A model generated the notes under the pieces. The model was not told the origin of the DNA and did not search any database. It saw only the letters and a list, made by a program, of their open reading frames with translations. Positions 62,913 to 64,000 of a stretch of DNA of 64,000 bases are shown one piece after another; position 1 is the first letter of the stretch, and every line of letters begins with the position of its first letter. The stretch is from contig NZ_BNEB01000002.1 of assembly GCF_016860545.1 (NCBI RefSeq), positions 310,001-374,000 of the forward strand, given 5' to 3'. The translations under genes and the position numbers were made by a program. The stretch comes from Streptomyces asoensis. Lineage in GTDB: Bacteria > Actinomycetota > Actinomycetes > Streptomycetales > Streptomycetaceae.

Positions 62913-62931
62913 AAACTAACAACGCTAGTTT
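62913..62931. promoter_or_regulatory. Candidate operator AAACTAACAACGCTAGTTT
   Basis: AAACTA (62913-62918) and TAGTTT (62926-62931) form a perfect inverted repeat around 7 bases, 38 bases before the aldehyde dehydrogenase start. It shares the 3 prime half-site with 13933-13951. Confidence 0.5.
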
Positions 62932-62968
62932 AGGTCGCGGACGACGACGCCCGCCCGAAGGGAACGCG

Positions 62969-64000
62969 ATGAAGGCACACGACGGCATCTACCTCGACGG
63001 CGCCTGGCGCCCGGCCGCCGGCCGGGACGTCATCGAGGTCGTCGACCCGGTGGACGAGCAGGTGATCGGCCGTGTCCCGGCCGGCGACGCCGCCGACGTC
63101 GACGCCGCGGTACGGGCGGCCCGCGCCGCCCTCCCGGCCTGGGCCGCGACCCCGCCCGCCGAACGCGCGGCCCGGCTGACGGCCCTGCGGGACGTCCTGG
63201 CGGCCCGCAAGGACGAGATCGCCGAGACGGTCACCGCCGAACTCGGCTCCCCGCCGGCCTTCTCCCAGGCCGTCCACGCGTCCGTACCGATCGCGGTGGC
63301 CGGCTCCTACGCCGAACTGGCCGCCACCCACTCCTTCGAGGAGAAGGTCGGCAACTCGGTCGTCCACCACGAGCCGATCGGCGTGGTCGGCGCGATCACC
63401 CCCTGGAACTACCCGCTGCACCAGATCGTCGCCAAGGTCGCCCCGGCCCTCGCCGCGGGCTGCACCGTGGTGCTGAAGCCCGCCGAGAACACCCCGCTGA
63501 CCGCCCAGCTCTTCGCCGAGGCGGTCCACGGGGCGGGCGTGCCGGCCGGCGTCTTCAACCTGGTCACCGGCCTCGGCCCGGTCGCCGGCCAGGCCCTCGC
63601 CGAACACCCCGGCGTCGACCTGGTGTCCTTCACCGGCTCGACGGCCGTCGGCAGGCGGATCGCGGCGACGGCGGGCGCGGCCGTCAAGAAGGTGGCCCTC
63701 GAACTCGGCGGCAAGTCCGCCAACGTCATCCTGCCGAGCGCCGACCTCGCCAGGGCCGTCAACGTCGGCGTCGCCAACGTGATGTCCAACTCCGGCCAGA
63801 CGTGCAGCGCCTGGACCCGGATGCTCGTCCCCCGCGAACGGTACGACGAGGCGGTCGGGCTCGCCGCCGCGGCGGCCGCCAAGTACGGCGACCGCATCGG
63901 CCCGGTCGTCAGCGCCCGGCAGCGCGAACGCGTGCGCGGCTACATCGAGAAGGGCGTCGCCGAAGGGGCGCGGCTGGTCGCGGGCGGCCCCGAGGCCCCC
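62969..64000 (+). CDS. Aldehyde dehydrogenase family protein (truncated by window end)
   Basis: The first 344 residues of an NAD(P)-dependent aldehyde dehydrogenase are present. It has [33 protein letters not shown], the general base Glu245 in [11 protein letters not shown] and the catalytic Cys279 in [12 protein letters not shown]. The rest lies outside the window. GAAGGG precedes the ATG. The sequence is closest to betaine/aromatic-type aldehyde dehydrogenases; the substrate is not certain. A palindromic operator candidate lies upstream. Confidence 0.9.
   Translation, partial: MKAHDGIYLDGAWRPAAGRDVIEVVDPVDEQVIGRVPAGDAADVDAAVRAARAALPAWAATPPAERAARLTALRDVLAARKDEIAETVTAELGSPPAFSQAVHASVPIAVAGSYAELAATHSFEEKVGNSVVHHEPIGVVGAITPWNYPLHQIVAKVAPALAAGCTVVLKPAENTPLTAQLFAEAVHGAGVPAGVFNLVTGLGPVAGQALAEHPGVDLVSFTGSTAVGRRIAATAGAAVKKVALELGGKSANVILPSADLARAVNVGVANVMSNSGQTCSAWTRMLVPRERYDEAVGLAAAAAAKYGDRIGPVVSARQRERVRGYIEKGVAEGARLVAGGPEAP

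Overview
The window is a very GC-rich stretch of actinobacterial chromosome, almost certainly from a Streptomyces. Codon third positions are nearly all G or C, GTG and even TTG starts are common, and many genes join through 4-base ATGA/GTGA overlaps. Only one in-frame TTA codon was noticed in the whole window. Lineage markers include SepF-like SflA, a CvnD-type GTPase, a LAxTG cell-wall signal, streptogrisins and an Rpf/LysM protein. From memory, the gene order resembles the S. coelicolor region running downward from the chorismate mutase gene past der, sflA, the dnaE2 locus, a secreted lipase, an SGNH esterase and hmgA. This synteny is a recollection and was not checked.

Layout. (1) 1-4253: housekeeping genes aroH(end)-tyrA, then cmk-plsC-like-der, closed by a 22-bp perfect hairpin. 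(2) 4262-9316: small conserved genes, a degenerate ~132-bp tandem repeat tract, an Rpf/LysM muralytic protein, a WYL regulator and an I78 inhibitor. (3) 9379-17913: PAP2 phosphatase, PIG-V-like mannosyltransferase, DHA2 exporter, glutaryl-CoA-type dehydrogenase, sflA, a cysteine-tailed DUF5685 protein and a solo CvnD GTPase. (4) 18301-22816: an FAD/NAD(P) oxidoreductase and two luciferase-like flavin monooxygenases. (5) 23161-25406: two tandem streptogrisin preproproteases. (6) 25654-30249: an SOS-boxed dnaE2 operon with a drastically reduced Y-family (ImuB-like) partner. (7) 30271-41000: cupin/MarR pair with twin operators, secreted lipase, wall-anchored LPMO, GNATs, DUF402, GntR, DUF72, a DUF5925 AAA ATPase, SGNH esterase and a Ser/Thr kinase. 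(8) 41028-47871: DUF4331, TPR and NicO (Ni/Co exporter) genes, divergent from an ECF sigma/anti-sigma pair. (9) 48315-52880: CoA-transferase, an ISP-like orphan, a GntR regulator and hmgA. (10) 52999-64000: lipoprotein, TetR plus molybdopterin oxidoreductase, CitMHS transporter plus MFS, surface protein plus class F sortase, a TTA-containing ABC ATPase and a truncated aldehyde dehydrogenase.

How the parts may work together. Several groups act outside the cell on polymers: streptogrisins, lipase, SGNH esterase, LPMO and Rpf. One of them (the LPMO) carries a sortase signal, and a sortase gene with its own likely partner lies near the right end. The most system-like, least-described block is the DUF4331-TPR-NicO operon with its divergent sigma/anti-sigma pair: both facing promoters show similar ECF-type elements. 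The second is the dnaE2-imuB-like operon, where the accessory Y-family protein has lost its fingers and catalytic acidic residues but keeps a putative clamp-binding peptide. No CRISPR array, rRNA, tRNA, insertion sequence or prophage was found.
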